DNA from: Crossiella sp. S99.2 | GTDB taxonomy: Bacteria > Actinomycetota > Actinomycetes > Mycobacteriales > Pseudonocardiaceae | Assembly: GCF_023094165.1 (NCBI RefSeq) | Contig: NZ_JALMDK010000005.1 | Span: 248,001-312,000 of the forward strand | DNA length: 64,000 nt | Direction of reading: 5' to 3' | In this document: one piece after another, positions 34,395 through 42,640 of the stretch | Layout of the letters: every line of letters begins with the position of its first letter | Position numbering within the stretch: position 1 is the first letter of the stretch | Program-made: the position numbers and the translations under genes | The notes under the pieces: generated by a model | Database searches by the model: none | Told to the model about the DNA's origin: nothing | What the model saw: the letters and a program-made list of their open reading frames with translations, nothing else

Positions 34395-35582
34395 ATGAGC
34401 AAGCAGCAGTACACCCGGACCAAGCCGCACCTCAACATCGGCACCATGGGCCATGTCGACCACGGCAAGACGACCCTGACCACCGCGATCACCAAGGTGC
34501 TTGCCGAGCAGGCCGGGTCCACCACCGACTACGTGGCCTTCGACCGGATCGACAAGGCGCCGGAGGAGATCGAGCGCGGGATCACCATCAACATCGCGCA
34601 CGTGGAGTACGAGACGCCGACCCGGCACTACGCGCACGTGGACATGCCGGGGCACGCCGACTACGTGAAGAACATGATCACGGGCGCGGCGCAGCTGGAC
34701 GGGGCGATCCTGGTGGTCTCCGCCGAGGACGGGGTCAAGCCGCAGACCAGGGAGCACATCGTGCTCGCCCGGCGGATCGGGGTCGAGCACCTGGTGGTGG
34801 CGCTGAACAAGGCGGATGTGGTGGCCGATGAGGAGCTGCTGGACCTGGTGGAGCTGGAGATCCGGGATCTGTTGTCCCGGTACGGCTTCGACGGGGACGC
34901 GGTGCCGGTGATCCCGGTGTCGGGGCTGCGGGCGCTGGAGGGCGAGCAGCGCTGGGTGAACAGCGTGCTCGACCTGCTGCGCGCGGTGGACGAGCACGTG
35001 CCGGAGCCGGTGCGCCGCCTCGACCTGCCGTTCCTGATGCCGATCGAGAACGTGCTGACCATCACCGGTCGCGGCACCGTGGTGACCGGGGCGGTGGAGC
35101 AGGGCTCGATCGCGCTCGGCGACGCGGTGGAGGTGGTCGGGCTGGAGCCGACCTTCGCCAGCGTGTGCACGGGGCTGGAGACCTTCGGCAAGTCCCTGGA
35201 CCGGGCGCAGGCCGGGGACAACGCGGCGATCCTGCTGCGTGGAGTGAAGCGGGAGCAGGTGCAGCGCGGGCAGGTGCTGGCGCTGCCCGGCAGCGTGCGG
35301 CCGCACACCGCGTTCACCGCGCAGGTGTACGTGCTCTCCACCCAGGAGGGCGGTCGCCGGACGCCGTTCCACGCCAACTACCGGCCGCAGTTCCACTTCC
35401 GCACCGCGGACGTGGTGGGCGAGATCGAGCTGCCCGAGGGTGTGGTGGTGCGTCCGGGCGACTCGGTCGAGCTGACCGTGCGGCTGGGCAAGCCGGTCGC
35501 GATGGGCGCTGGTCTGGGGTTCGCCATCCGTGAGGGTGGGCGGACCGTGGGCGCGGGCACCATCAGCGAGCTGCTCGACTGA
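34395..35582 (+). CDS. tuf: Divergent second elongation factor Tu
   Basis: The 395-residue protein is complete over all three EF-Tu domains: [11 protein letters not shown] (G1), [11 protein letters not shown] (G3), NKAD (G4), [18 protein letters not shown] and [13 protein letters not shown]. It departs from ordinary EF-Tu at several normally fixed positions (DMPG for DCPG, NKAD for NKCD). By alignment with E. coli EF-Tu it has Arg at 124 (Gln), Ala at 230 (Arg), Ala-Ala-Ile at 274-276 (Val-Gly-Val) and Val at 120 (Leu). Positions 124, 230 and 275 are known elfamycin-resistance sites. It is isolated from ribosomal operons, so it is probably an additional copy like the tuf3 genes of some Streptomyces. 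Start ATG 34395; GAGGAA lies upstream. Confidence 0.93.
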   Translation: MSKQQYTRTKPHLNIGTMGHVDHGKTTLTTAITKVLAEQAGSTTDYVAFDRIDKAPEEIERGITINIAHVEYETPTRHYAHVDMPGHADYVKNMITGAAQLDGAILVVSAEDGVKPQTREHIVLARRIGVEHLVVALNKADVVADEELLDLVELEIRDLLSRYGFDGDAVPVIPVSGLRALEGEQRWVNSVLDLLRAVDEHVPEPVRRLDLPFLMPIENVLTITGRGTVVTGAVEQGSIALGDAVEVVGLEPTFASVCTGLETFGKSLDRAQAGDNAAILLRGVKREQVQRGQVLALPGSVRPHTAFTAQVYVLSTQEGGRRTPFHANYRPQFHFRTADVVGEIELPEGVVVRPGDSVELTVRLGKPVAMGAGLGFAIREGGRTVGAGTISELLD

Positions 35583-35586
35583 AGCA

Positions 35587-35627
35587 CTGGACTGACCTCG
35601 CGACCTCGCGTCGCGGGGTCAGTCCAG
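35587..35627. terminator. Bidirectional terminator between tuf and the aldehyde dehydrogenase
   Basis: CTGGACTGACC (35587-35597) and GGTCAGTCCAG (35617-35627) are perfectly complementary, and the inner CGCGAC/GTCGCG (35599-35604 / 35610-35615) extends the stem to about 18 bp with a 5-nt loop. It separates two convergent genes and covers the stop codon of the aldehyde dehydrogenase. Confidence 0.8.
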
Positions 35628-37076
35628 CAGGCCGTCGGGGGCGAAGACGGTGTTCTTGAGGTCGCAGTAGAAGTCGAAGCTCCACTGGCCGCCGCCGCGG
35701 CCGATGCCGGACTGCCGGGACCCGCCGTAGGGCGCGCGCAGGTCGCGCACCGCACCGCAGTTGACCCACACCGTCCCGGCGACCAGGTGCGCGGTGACCC
35801 GGCGGGCGCGGTCGGCGTTGCCGGTGAACACGGTCGCGGCCAGGCCGTGCCTGCTGTTGTTGGCCAGGGACAACGCCTGCGCCTCGGTGTCGAAGGTCTG
35901 CAGGGTGAGCACCGGGCCGAGGATCTCCTCGGTCAGGATCTCCCCGCCGGGCGGTGGATCGGCGAGCAGGGTGGGCCGGTAGTACAGGCCGCCGAGGCGT
36001 TCGTGCCGGGAGCCGCCCAGCAGTGGCCGGGCGCCGGCGGCCAGCGCGCGGGTGACAAAACCGTCGATGCGCTTGAGGTGGGTGCGGTGGATCTGCGGGC
36101 CGATGTCGGTGCGCACATCCCGCGGATCGCCTTGGCGCAGGGCGTTGGCGCGCACCAGGAGCCGGGTGCTGAACTCCTCGGCCACCCGCCGTTCCACCAG
36201 CAGCCGTCCGCCCGCGTGGCAGAACTGGCCGGCGTGGTCGAACTGCTCCACCGCGACCGCGGCGGCCCGGTCCAGATCGCTGTCGGCGAAGATGATGACC
36301 GGCGATTTTCCGCCCAGCTCCAACGAAACCGGGGTCAGCGTGGCCCCGGCCGCGGCGGCCACCCGGCGACCGGCGGGCGCGGATCCGGTGTAGGCCAGCC
36401 GGGCCAGTCCGGGATGCGCGGCCAGGGCGGCGCCCGCCTCGCTTCCGGTGCCCTGCACCAGGTTCAGCACCCCGTCGGGCAGGCCGGCCTCGGCGGTGAT
36501 CCGGCACAGCAGCGCGGCGGTCAGCGGCGCCCACTCGGCCGGTTTCAGCACCACCGTGTTGCCGGCGGCCAGTGCCGGGGCGAGCCGCCAGCTCGCCTGC
36601 AGCAGGGGCGCGTGCCAGGGCGTGATCAGGCCGCACACCCCGGCCGGGTCCCAGCTCACGTGGTTGCGGTGCGCGCGCAGGTGGAAGTCGGGGTGGTGCA
36701 GTTCCAGCAGCCGGTCGGCGAAGAACCGGAAGTGGTGCGCGACCCTGGGCAGGGTGGCGCGCAGGTGGGTGCGCAGCAGGCCGCCGTTGTCCACCGTCTC
36801 CACCGCGGCCAGGTGGTCCAGCCGCACCAGCACCTCATCGGCGATGGCGTGCAACAGCTCGGCGCGTTCCTCCCTGGTGGTGCGGGAGAAATCGCGGAAG
36901 GCCCTGCGGGCGGCGGTGACCGCGGCGTCCACCTCGGCCGGGCCGCCGCGGGCCAGTTCGGCGATGGGCTGCTCGTCCAGCGGCGAGAGATCGGTGAACC
37001 GGCGGGCCGAGGGGACCCAGGCGCCGCCGATCCAATGCTCCTCGGGGATGCGCACCCCGGCCACGGTCGCGACCAT
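35619..37076 (-). CDS. NAD(P)-dependent aldehyde dehydrogenase
   Basis: The 485-residue enzyme is a complete aldehyde dehydrogenase. PWHAPLLQASWRLAPALAAG contains the oxyanion Asn equivalent, TVVLKPAEWAPLTA the cofactor site, YTGSAPAGRRVAAAAG the nucleotide turn, SLELGGKSPVIIF the general base Glu, GQFCHAGGRLLVE the catalytic Cys (in the place of GQxC), and EEILGPVLTLQTF the second Glu. Start: ATG 37076 has AGGGGG 5 bases upstream; the TTG at 37103 would lie inside the operator. A MarR-type operator overlaps the promoter. With the glutamine-synthetase-like and decarboxylase genes nearby, an aminoaldehyde or aldehyde from amine breakdown is the likely substrate (inference). Confidence 0.9.
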   Translation of the reverse strand: MVATVAGVRIPEEHWIGGAWVPSARRFTDLSPLDEQPIAELARGGPAEVDAAVTAARRAFRDFSRTTREERAELLHAIADEVLVRLDHLAAVETVDNGGLLRTHLRATLPRVAHHFRFFADRLLELHHPDFHLRAHRNHVSWDPAGVCGLITPWHAPLLQASWRLAPALAAGNTVVLKPAEWAPLTAALLCRITAEAGLPDGVLNLVQGTGSEAGAALAAHPGLARLAYTGSAPAGRRVAAAAGATLTPVSLELGGKSPVIIFADSDLDRAAAVAVEQFDHAGQFCHAGGRLLVERRVAEEFSTRLLVRANALRQGDPRDVRTDIGPQIHRTHLKRIDGFVTRALAAGARPLLGGSRHERLGGLYYRPTLLADPPPGGEILTEEILGPVLTLQTFDTEAQALSLANNSRHGLAATVFTGNADRARRVTAHLVAGTVWVNCGAVRDLRAPYGGSRQSGIGRGGGQWSFDFYCDLKNTVFAPDGLLD

Positions 37077-37089
37077 TCCGCCCCCTGGC

Positions 37090-37107
37090 TTGTTCGGTTC
37101 CAAACAA
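37090..37107. promoter_or_regulatory. MarR-type operator at the aldehyde dehydrogenase promoter
   Basis: TTGTTCGG-TT-CCAAACAA is an 18-bp inverted repeat with one mismatch per half, located 14 bp upstream of the aldehyde dehydrogenase start. The same sequence, differing only at one central base, lies upstream of the glutamine-synthetase-like gene at 37881-37898. The MarR gene lies between the two sites, so it is the obvious ligand-controlled repressor. Confidence 0.7.
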
Positions 37108-37163
37108 GTTAGGTCGCGGCCGCAAGCGGGTCAACCGCCTGCCGGGCATGATGATTGGGCCGA

Positions 37164-37697
37164 TCAGCCCTGTTCACGCAGGGCGGCCCGGCGCGGTTCG
37201 CCCTCGCGTTCGAGGTGGCCGATCAGCCCGCGCAGGGTGGTGGCCAGCTGCTGGCGGCGCGAGCTGGACAGCTCGTCGACCACGAAGGACTCCTCGGCGT
37301 TGAAGGCCGGGAACAGCTTGCGCATCAACCGCTTGCCCTTGGTGGTCAGGTGCAGCACCACCAGGCGGCCGTCCGCGGCGTGCTCGCGCCGTTCGACCAG
37401 GCCGCTCTGCTCCAGGGTCTTGACCACCCCGGTGAGCGTGCCCTTGGTGATCCCGGCCTCCGCGGCGACGTGCCTGGTCTCCATGTCACCCCAGATCCAG
37501 ACCACCCAGAGCACCACGAACCCGGTCCAGGTCAGCCCCGCTGGGCGCAGGATGACGCTTTCCATGTGATTGCGCACCGCGACCGCGGCCCGGTGGATGT
37601 TGGCGACCGCGGCCATCGCCTCGAAGTCCAGCGGCAGGTCGCCGAGCCGCTCCCGGACCGCGTGCTCGGTCTCCTGGACGGTGCGCTGTGTCCTCAC
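37164..37697 (-). CDS. MarR family transcriptional regulator
   Basis: The 177-residue protein has a MarR winged helix: LTWTGFVVLWVVWIWGDMET, HVAAEAGITKGTLTGVVKTL (recognition helix) and QSGLVERREHAADGRLVVLH (wing with D-x-R). N- and C-terminal helices form the dimer. MarR proteins usually repress neighbours and release on binding phenolic or amine-like ligands. Two near-identical operators flank this gene, one at the aldehyde dehydrogenase promoter and one at the glutamine-synthetase-like gene, so it probably governs both. Start GTG 37697. The intergenic region upstream contains further palindromes that may serve autoregulation. Confidence 0.9.
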   Translation of the reverse strand: MRTQRTVQETEHAVRERLGDLPLDFEAMAAVANIHRAAVAVRNHMESVILRPAGLTWTGFVVLWVVWIWGDMETRHVAAEAGITKGTLTGVVKTLEQSGLVERREHAADGRLVVLHLTTKGKRLMRKLFPAFNAEESFVVDELSSSRRQQLATTLRGLIGHLEREGEPRRAALREQG

Positions 37698-37800
37698 GCG
37701 ATCATTGTGCGGGTAACCGGGCGCGCCGACCGAGTGAACGTGTCAGGCGTGCCCAAATCGTTTGCTTCCTTAATAGTGGACCAGACCGCTCAGTCGGTCG

Positions 37801-37842
37801 GTGCATGCGCATGCACATGGGCACCAAAGTTCATTTGGTGCC
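37801..37842. promoter_or_regulatory. Palindromes in the MarR / GS-like divergent promoter
   Basis: GTGCATGC-GCATGCAC (37801-37816) is a perfect 16-bp palindrome. GGCACCAAA (37820-37828) and TTTGGTGCC (37834-37842) form a perfect 9-bp inverted repeat with a 5-nt loop. TTTGG-TG-CCAAA (37834-37845) is itself symmetric and its right half CCAAACGA resembles the CCAAACAA half of the two operators, so it may be a third, weaker binding site. Confidence 0.45.
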
Positions 37843-37880
37843 AAACGATTGACCCTTGTGTGCCGTGCGCTGCCCACTTA

Positions 37881-37898
37881 TTGTTCGGATCCAAACAA
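37881..37898. promoter_or_regulatory. MarR-type operator upstream of the GS-like gene
   Basis: TTGTTCGG-AT-CCAAACAA matches the operator at 37090-37107 in 17 of 18 positions. It lies 18 bp before the ATG of the glutamine-synthetase-like gene and just upstream of its GGAGGG ribosome-binding site, a position suited to repression. Confidence 0.7.
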
Positions 37899-37916
37899 CT
37901 TTCCGGAGGGTCGGGT

Positions 37917-39260
37917 ATGGCCGAAAGTGCGGGTGAGCGGGCCGCGGCGGTCGCGTCGGCGCTGGCCGCGGACGGCGTCGACCTGATCCGGGTGCTCTTC
38001 CCCGACCTGCTGGGCATCCCGCGCGGCAAGGAGATCCCGGTCCGGCTGCTGCCCCAGGTGGCCGAGCGCGGACTGTCCTTCTGCCGGGGCGTCTACTACA
38101 CCAGCGCGCGCGGCGAGAACATCCCCGCGCCCACCGCGCTGGCGGCCGGACTGCCCGATGTGGTGGCCCGGCCGGTACTGGACACGGTGACCCGGTTGCC
38201 CTGGGCCGAGGGACTGGCCTGGTGCGTGGCCGAGGTGTCCGAGCCGGGCGGGTCGCCCGCGGTGGAGGATCCGCGGGCGGCCCTGCGCCGGGTGCTGGCG
38301 CACTTCGCGACCGAGGGGCTCAGCCCGGTGCTCGGCCCTGAGCTGGAGTTCTTCCTGCTGGAGGAGGCGGATGGCGGGCCCCGCCGGTACGGGCACGGGC
38401 TGGGCAACGTCTACACCACCGGCCTCAAGGGCGATCCGCGCGGACTGCTGCCGCAGTTCCTGCGCGGGCTGAGCGGGATGGGCCTGGACATCGTCGGCGG
38501 CAACCACGAGTTCGGCTCCGGCCAGTTCGAGATCAACCTGGGTCACACCGGCGCGCTTGCCGCCAGTGACGCCTGCTTCGGCTTCAAGCTCGGCGTGCGC
38601 GAGCTGGCCGCCACCCAGGGGCTGCACGCGACGTTCATGGGCAAGCCGTTCAACGACGACGGCGGCTCCGGCTTCCACCTGCACCTGTCCATAACGGACG
38701 GTGCGGGGGTGAACCTGTTCGACGATCCGGACGGCCCGCACGGACTGTCCGAGCTGGCCCTGTCCGCGGTGGCCGGGATCCTGGCGCACGCGCCCGCGCT
38801 GACCGCGCTGCTGGCGCCCACGATCAACGCCTACCGCCGGTTGCAGCCGGACACCCTGGCCCCGTTCCTGGTGGACTGGGGCCTGGACAACCGGTGCGCG
38901 CTGGTGCGGATCCCGCCCGAACGCGGTGGCGGGGCCCGGCTGGAGGTGCGGCTGGGTGATGCCGCGGCCAACCCGTACCTGGGCGCGGCCGCGGTGCTGG
39001 CCGCCGCCTACCTGGGCATCGCCGGGAAACTGCGGCCGGGCGACCCGCTGATCGGCTACGGCTACGACCCGGCCAAGGCGGGCGCGCTGCCGGGTGATCT
39101 GGGCGCCGCGGTGGACGCCCTGGTCGCCGACACCGCGCTCACCGAGGTGCTCGGCCCGGGGCTGGTCGAGGCATTCGCCGCGGTCAAGCGGTTCGAGGTG
39201 GCCGAGTTCGCCCGCTATGTCACCGACTGGGAGTTCCGCGAGTACGCCTACCACCTGTGA
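37917..39260 (+). CDS. Glutamine-synthetase-like gamma-glutamyl-amide ligase
   Basis: The 447-residue protein is shorter than GlnA and belongs to the GS-like ligases that join glutamate to amines other than ammonia. VLGPELEFFLLEE, NHEFGSGQFEINLGHTGAL, DDGGSGFHLHLSI (ATP/Glu site) and NRCALVRIPPERGGGARLEV followed by GDAAANPYL are the GS active-site motifs. VLFPDLLGIPRGKEIPV replaces the GlnA beta-grasp start. The family includes gamma-glutamylpolyamine (PuuA), ethanolamine and isopropylamine ligases. The adenylylation Tyr region of GlnA is not recognisable. Start ATG 37917 with GGAGGG 6 bases upstream. The decarboxylase gene follows after 10 bp; a MarR-type operator precedes. The amine substrate is unknown and may be the product of the neighbouring decarboxylase. 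Confidence 0.87.
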   Translation: MAESAGERAAAVASALAADGVDLIRVLFPDLLGIPRGKEIPVRLLPQVAERGLSFCRGVYYTSARGENIPAPTALAAGLPDVVARPVLDTVTRLPWAEGLAWCVAEVSEPGGSPAVEDPRAALRRVLAHFATEGLSPVLGPELEFFLLEEADGGPRRYGHGLGNVYTTGLKGDPRGLLPQFLRGLSGMGLDIVGGNHEFGSGQFEINLGHTGALAASDACFGFKLGVRELAATQGLHATFMGKPFNDDGGSGFHLHLSITDGAGVNLFDDPDGPHGLSELALSAVAGILAHAPALTALLAPTINAYRRLQPDTLAPFLVDWGLDNRCALVRIPPERGGGARLEVRLGDAAANPYLGAAAVLAAAYLGIAGKLRPGDPLIGYGYDPAKAGALPGDLGAAVDALVADTALTEVLGPGLVEAFAAVKRFEVAEFARYVTDWEFREYAYHL

Positions 39261-39270
39261 GGAGCTGACG

Positions 39271-40635
39271 GTGAATCTCCGGCACTGGCTGAGCGCCGCC
39301 GTTGACCAGCACGAGTCCTGGGCCAAGGGGTTCGGCGACTTCACCCCGCATCCGGCGCTGCAGGTGGACGAGACCCGCTTCGGCGAGGCACTCGGCGAGC
39401 TGGGGGAGCGGCTGCGGGACAACTACCCGTTCTTCCACCCGCGCTACGCCGGCCAGATGCTCAAGCCACCGCACCCGGCGGCCATCGTCGGCTACCTGGC
39501 CGCGATGCAGATCAACCCGAACAACCACGCCCTGGACGGCGGCCGGGCCACCGCGGAGCTGGAGAAGGAGGTGATCGCCCAGCTCGCCGGGATGTTCGGC
39601 TATGACACCCACCTGGGCCACCTCACCAGCAGCGGCACCATCGCCAACCTGGAGGCGCTGTTCGTGGCGCGGGAGACTCACCCGGGCAAGGTGGTGCTCT
39701 ACAGCGCGGACGCGCACTACACGCACAGCCGGATGTGCCAGGTGCTCGGCATCACCGGTGAGGCGGTGCCCGCCGACGCCGGTGGGCGGATCGACCTGGA
39801 CGCCCTGGAAGCGCGGCTGCGGCGCGGGGACGTCGGCACCGTGGTGCTCACCCCGGGCACCACCGGACTCGGCGCGCTGGACCCGATCCACGAGGCCCTC
39901 GCGCTCAAGGAGACCTACGGCGTCCGGATCCACGTGGACGCGGCCTACGGCGGGTTCTTCTCCCTGGTCGCGGGGGAGTTCGGCATCCCGGCCGCACCGT
40001 TCCAGGCCATCGCGCGCTGCGATTCGGTGGTGGTCGACCCGCACAAGCACGGCCTGCAGCCCTACGGCTGCGGCGCGGTGCTCTTCGCCGATCCCGCGGT
40101 GGGCCGCTTCTACCGGCACGACTCGCCCTACACCTACTTCACCTCCGGCGAACTGCACCTGGGTGAGATCTCCCTGGAGTGCAGCCGGGCCGGCGCCGCC
40201 GCGGCCGCGCTCTGGCTGACGCTGAAGGTGTTGCCACTGACCAGGTCCGGACTCGGCGAGGTGGTGGCCGCCGGACGGCGGGCCGCGCAACGCTGGACCG
40301 AGCTGATCGAGGACTCGGCGGAGCTGACCCTGTACCAGCGCCCCGAACTGGACATCGTCAGCTATTTCCCCACCAGGCCAACACTGTCCGAAGTGGACAG
40401 TGTCAGCGCCGGGACGATGGACCGGGGCATGACCAGTCAGACCGACCCGGTGTTCCTGGCCACCTACACCGTCACCCCCGAGGCGCTGCGGCAACGCGGG
40501 CACCGGCTCACCGAGGACGCCGCACACGCGCGGATCCTGCGCAGCGTGCTGATGAAACCCGAGCACGAGTCCACTGTGGACGCGCTACATGCCAGGGTGG
40601 AAGGTCTGGTCCGCGGCGGCGATCCGCTGGCGTAG
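39271..40635 (+). CDS. PLP-dependent group II decarboxylase-like protein
   Basis: The 454-residue aspartate-aminotransferase-fold enzyme resembles the aromatic-L-amino-acid/glutamate decarboxylase group. Visible are NNHALDGGRATAELEKEVI, TSSGTIANLEAL (phosphate loop), HYTHSR (stacking His region), VDAAYGGFFS (Asp to pyridine N) and VVDPHKHGLQPYGCG (Schiff-base Lys). Such enzymes remove CO2 from amino acids to give amines. Start GTG 39271 has GGAG 6 bases upstream and lies 10 bp after the GS-like gene, so decarboxylation and gamma-glutamylation are probably sequential (inference). The last 51 bp overlap the convergent AMP-ligase gene. Confidence 0.85.
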   Translation: MNLRHWLSAAVDQHESWAKGFGDFTPHPALQVDETRFGEALGELGERLRDNYPFFHPRYAGQMLKPPHPAAIVGYLAAMQINPNNHALDGGRATAELEKEVIAQLAGMFGYDTHLGHLTSSGTIANLEALFVARETHPGKVVLYSADAHYTHSRMCQVLGITGEAVPADAGGRIDLDALEARLRRGDVGTVVLTPGTTGLGALDPIHEALALKETYGVRIHVDAAYGGFFSLVAGEFGIPAAPFQAIARCDSVVVDPHKHGLQPYGCGAVLFADPAVGRFYRHDSPYTYFTSGELHLGEISLECSRAGAAAAALWLTLKVLPLTRSGLGEVVAAGRRAAQRWTELIEDSAELTLYQRPELDIVSYFPTRPTLSEVDSVSAGTMDRGMTSQTDPVFLATYTVTPEALRQRGHRLTEDAAHARILRSVLMKPEHESTVDALHARVEGLVRGGDPLA

Positions 40636-42111
40636 CAGGTTCTTGCGCACCTTGCCCATCTCGTTGCGCGGCAGCTCGGCCACCAGCTCCAGTCGATGCG
40701 GCTGGTACCACTCGGTCATGCCGCGTTCGGTGAGGTAGGCGCGCAACTGGCTCAGCGTCGGCGGTGGACCGGCAGGCACCACCACCGCGCAGGCCAGCTC
40801 GCCCTGGAACCGGTCGGAATAGCCCACCAGCGCCACCTGGTCCACCGCCGGATGCCCGGCCAGCTCGTCCTCGACCTCCTTGACCAGGATCATCGAGATG
40901 CCGCCGATCCGGTCCACCCCGCGCCCGGTGACCCGGATCCCGCCGTTCCCGTCGGATCGGGCCAGATCGCCGGTGTCGTACCAGCCGTGCTCGGCCAGCA
41001 CCCGGACCGCGCCGGAACCGGTGTCCAGGGTGCCCAGCGCCGCCGCCGCGCCGCGGATGAACAGCCGGGACTCCTCCGCGCTCGCGCCCGGCGCCAGCTC
41101 GAACTCCAGGTGCGGCCCGAACCGGCCGTCGCTGTAGGTGGCGGCATCGGCGGGATCCTCGGCCCTGGTCCAGCTGAACCCACCCTCGGTCATCGCCCAC
41201 AGCGCGCGCAGTGGCAGCCCGTACTGCTCGGCCACCTCCCCGGGCAGTTGCCGGGGGATCGGCATGCCACCGGCCAGCACACACCGCCAGGACAGCGGCA
41301 GCGGCTCGGCCCGGTGCGCGGCCAGCAGCGCGGTGAGGAACGGTGGCGCGGCGGCCAGCACGGTGGCGCCCTCGGCCGAGATCAGCCGGTTCAGCCCGGC
41401 CGGATCCCACTCGTCCTGGTAGAGCGCGGTGCCGCCGCGCAGCAGCGGTAGCAGCACGCCGAAACCCAGTCCGGCGATCCGGGACAGCGAGTGCGGGGTC
41501 ACCGTGATCACCGGATCACCCAGGTCCTCCTCGGCGGCGAAGTGGGCCAGGTTGGCGTGCAGGGTGTTGTGGCTGTGCAGCACGCCTTTGGGCTCGCCGG
41601 TGGTGCCGGAGGTGAACAGCACCAGGAACACCCGGTCCGGATCATCCGCTGACCCGTCGTCCGCACCGGTCCAGTCGCCGTCGAGGAAATAAGGCAGATC
41701 CTCGGCCAGCACACAGGTGCGCGCGCCGGTCCACTGCTGGAATTTGGCCCGTTCCCGCGGCCCCATGCTGGCCATGATCGGCGCGGCGATGGCGCCGACC
41801 ACCGCGCAGGCCAGGGTCAGCGCGGCGTTCTCCCACCGGTTGGGCAGCTGGTAGGACACCACCTCACCAGGCCCGACACCCCGCGCCCGCAACGCGTCGG
41901 CGAACCGGAACACCTGGCGGTGCAGCTCGCGATAGGTCAGGCGCACCGGCTCCGCCCGTCCGGCGACCTGCGCGACTATCGCCCACCGCTCCGGAAACTC
42001 CGCCACGGCCCGGCGTAGATCGGACAACACGGTCGTGTCCCGCCACCCGCCGAGCGCGCGGTAGTGGTTGGCAAGCTCTCGATCCGGGGCGGAAATCCGA
42101 GGAATAGCCAC
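40585..42111 (-). CDS. AMP-dependent synthetase/acyl-CoA ligase
   Basis: The protein has 508 residues. VFLVLFTSGTTGEPKGVLHS is the ATP-binding P-loop signature; GWYDTGDLAR and GRGVDRIGG are the adenylate and hinge motifs; the C-terminal lysine is in PRNEMGKVRKNLLR. The family activates a carboxylate as acyl-AMP and loads it on CoA. Resemblance is to cyclohexanecarboxylate/benzoate-type ligases, but the acid is not predictable. The start at GTG 42111 was chosen because the conserved part begins soon after; no clear ribosome-binding site is present. The gene is divergent from the SnoaL-like gene across a 64-bp gap holding a palindrome, and its end overlaps the decarboxylase gene tail to tail. 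Confidence 0.87.
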   Translation of the reverse strand: MAIPRISAPDRELANHYRALGGWRDTTVLSDLRRAVAEFPERWAIVAQVAGRAEPVRLTYRELHRQVFRFADALRARGVGPGEVVSYQLPNRWENAALTLACAVVGAIAAPIMASMGPRERAKFQQWTGARTCVLAEDLPYFLDGDWTGADDGSADDPDRVFLVLFTSGTTGEPKGVLHSHNTLHANLAHFAAEEDLGDPVITVTPHSLSRIAGLGFGVLLPLLRGGTALYQDEWDPAGLNRLISAEGATVLAAAPPFLTALLAAHRAEPLPLSWRCVLAGGMPIPRQLPGEVAEQYGLPLRALWAMTEGGFSWTRAEDPADAATYSDGRFGPHLEFELAPGASAEESRLFIRGAAAALGTLDTGSGAVRVLAEHGWYDTGDLARSDGNGGIRVTGRGVDRIGGISMILVKEVEDELAGHPAVDQVALVGYSDRFQGELACAVVVPAGPPPTLSQLRAYLTERGMTEWYQPHRLELVAELPRNEMGKVRKNLLRQRIAAADQTFHPGM

Positions 42112-42114
42112 GAT

Positions 42115-42126
42115 GCACGATCGTGC
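42115..42126. promoter_or_regulatory. 12-bp palindrome between divergent genes
   Basis: GCACGATCGTGC is a perfect palindrome in the 64-bp gap between the AMP-ligase and the SnoaL-like gene. Its position over both promoters suggests an operator; the regulator is unknown. Confidence 0.4.
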
Positions 42127-42175
42127 CGGGGCACCATGGGCGCGTAAACACCCAGAACGAGCAAGGAGTGCCAAG

Positions 42176-42619
42176 GTGTCGGTGAACTCGGAGCTGCGCG
42201 CCACCCGTGAAGCGATCGTGCGGGAGCACATGGAGTCGGAGAATCGGCACGAGTTCGACGTCACCCTGGGCACCTTCGAGCACCCGCGCTACGAGATCGT
42301 CGCCACCGGGGACGTCTACGACGGCGCCGAGGCCGTGACCAGGTATTTCGACGAGAGCCGGACCGCGTTCCCAGACCAGCGCAACGAGCTGCTCGCGCTG
42401 CACCACGCCGACGACGCGGTGATCGTGGAGTTCTTACTCAAGGGCACCCACCAGGGCCCGTTGCGCGGCATCCCGGCCACCGGCCGCGAGTTCACCGTGC
42501 GGGCCACCGCGTTCTTCGTCTTCGAGGGCGCCCACCTGGTCTGCGAGCGGGTCTACACCGACATGCTGAGCATCCTGGTGCAGCTCGGGCTGGCCCCGAT
42601 CCAGGGCTTGTCCGGCTGA
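42176..42619 (+). CDS. SnoaL-like / NTF2-fold protein
   Basis: The 147-residue single-domain protein has the NTF2-like pattern of SnoaL-type cyclases and steroid-isomerase relatives: an N-terminal helix (ATREAIVREHMESENRHEFD), DVYDGAEAVTRYFDESRTAF, HHADDAVIVEFLLKGTHQGP and GREFTVRATAFFVFEG. Members act as ester cyclases, hydratases or have no known activity; catalytic residues vary too much to name a reaction. Start GTG 42176 has AAGGAG 7 bases upstream. It is followed after 21 bp by acuC on the same strand. Confidence 0.78.
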   Translation: MSVNSELRATREAIVREHMESENRHEFDVTLGTFEHPRYEIVATGDVYDGAEAVTRYFDESRTAFPDQRNELLALHHADDAVIVEFLLKGTHQGPLRGIPATGREFTVRATAFFVFEGAHLVCERVYTDMLSILVQLGLAPIQGLSG

Positions 42620-42640
42620 GTTCGAGGTAGGTTTCACCTC

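Noticed and set aside
37077-37103. TTG start at 37103 for the aldehyde dehydrogenase
   Set aside because: It lies within the operator and lacks a ribosome-binding site; ATG 37076 has AGGGGG at proper distance.
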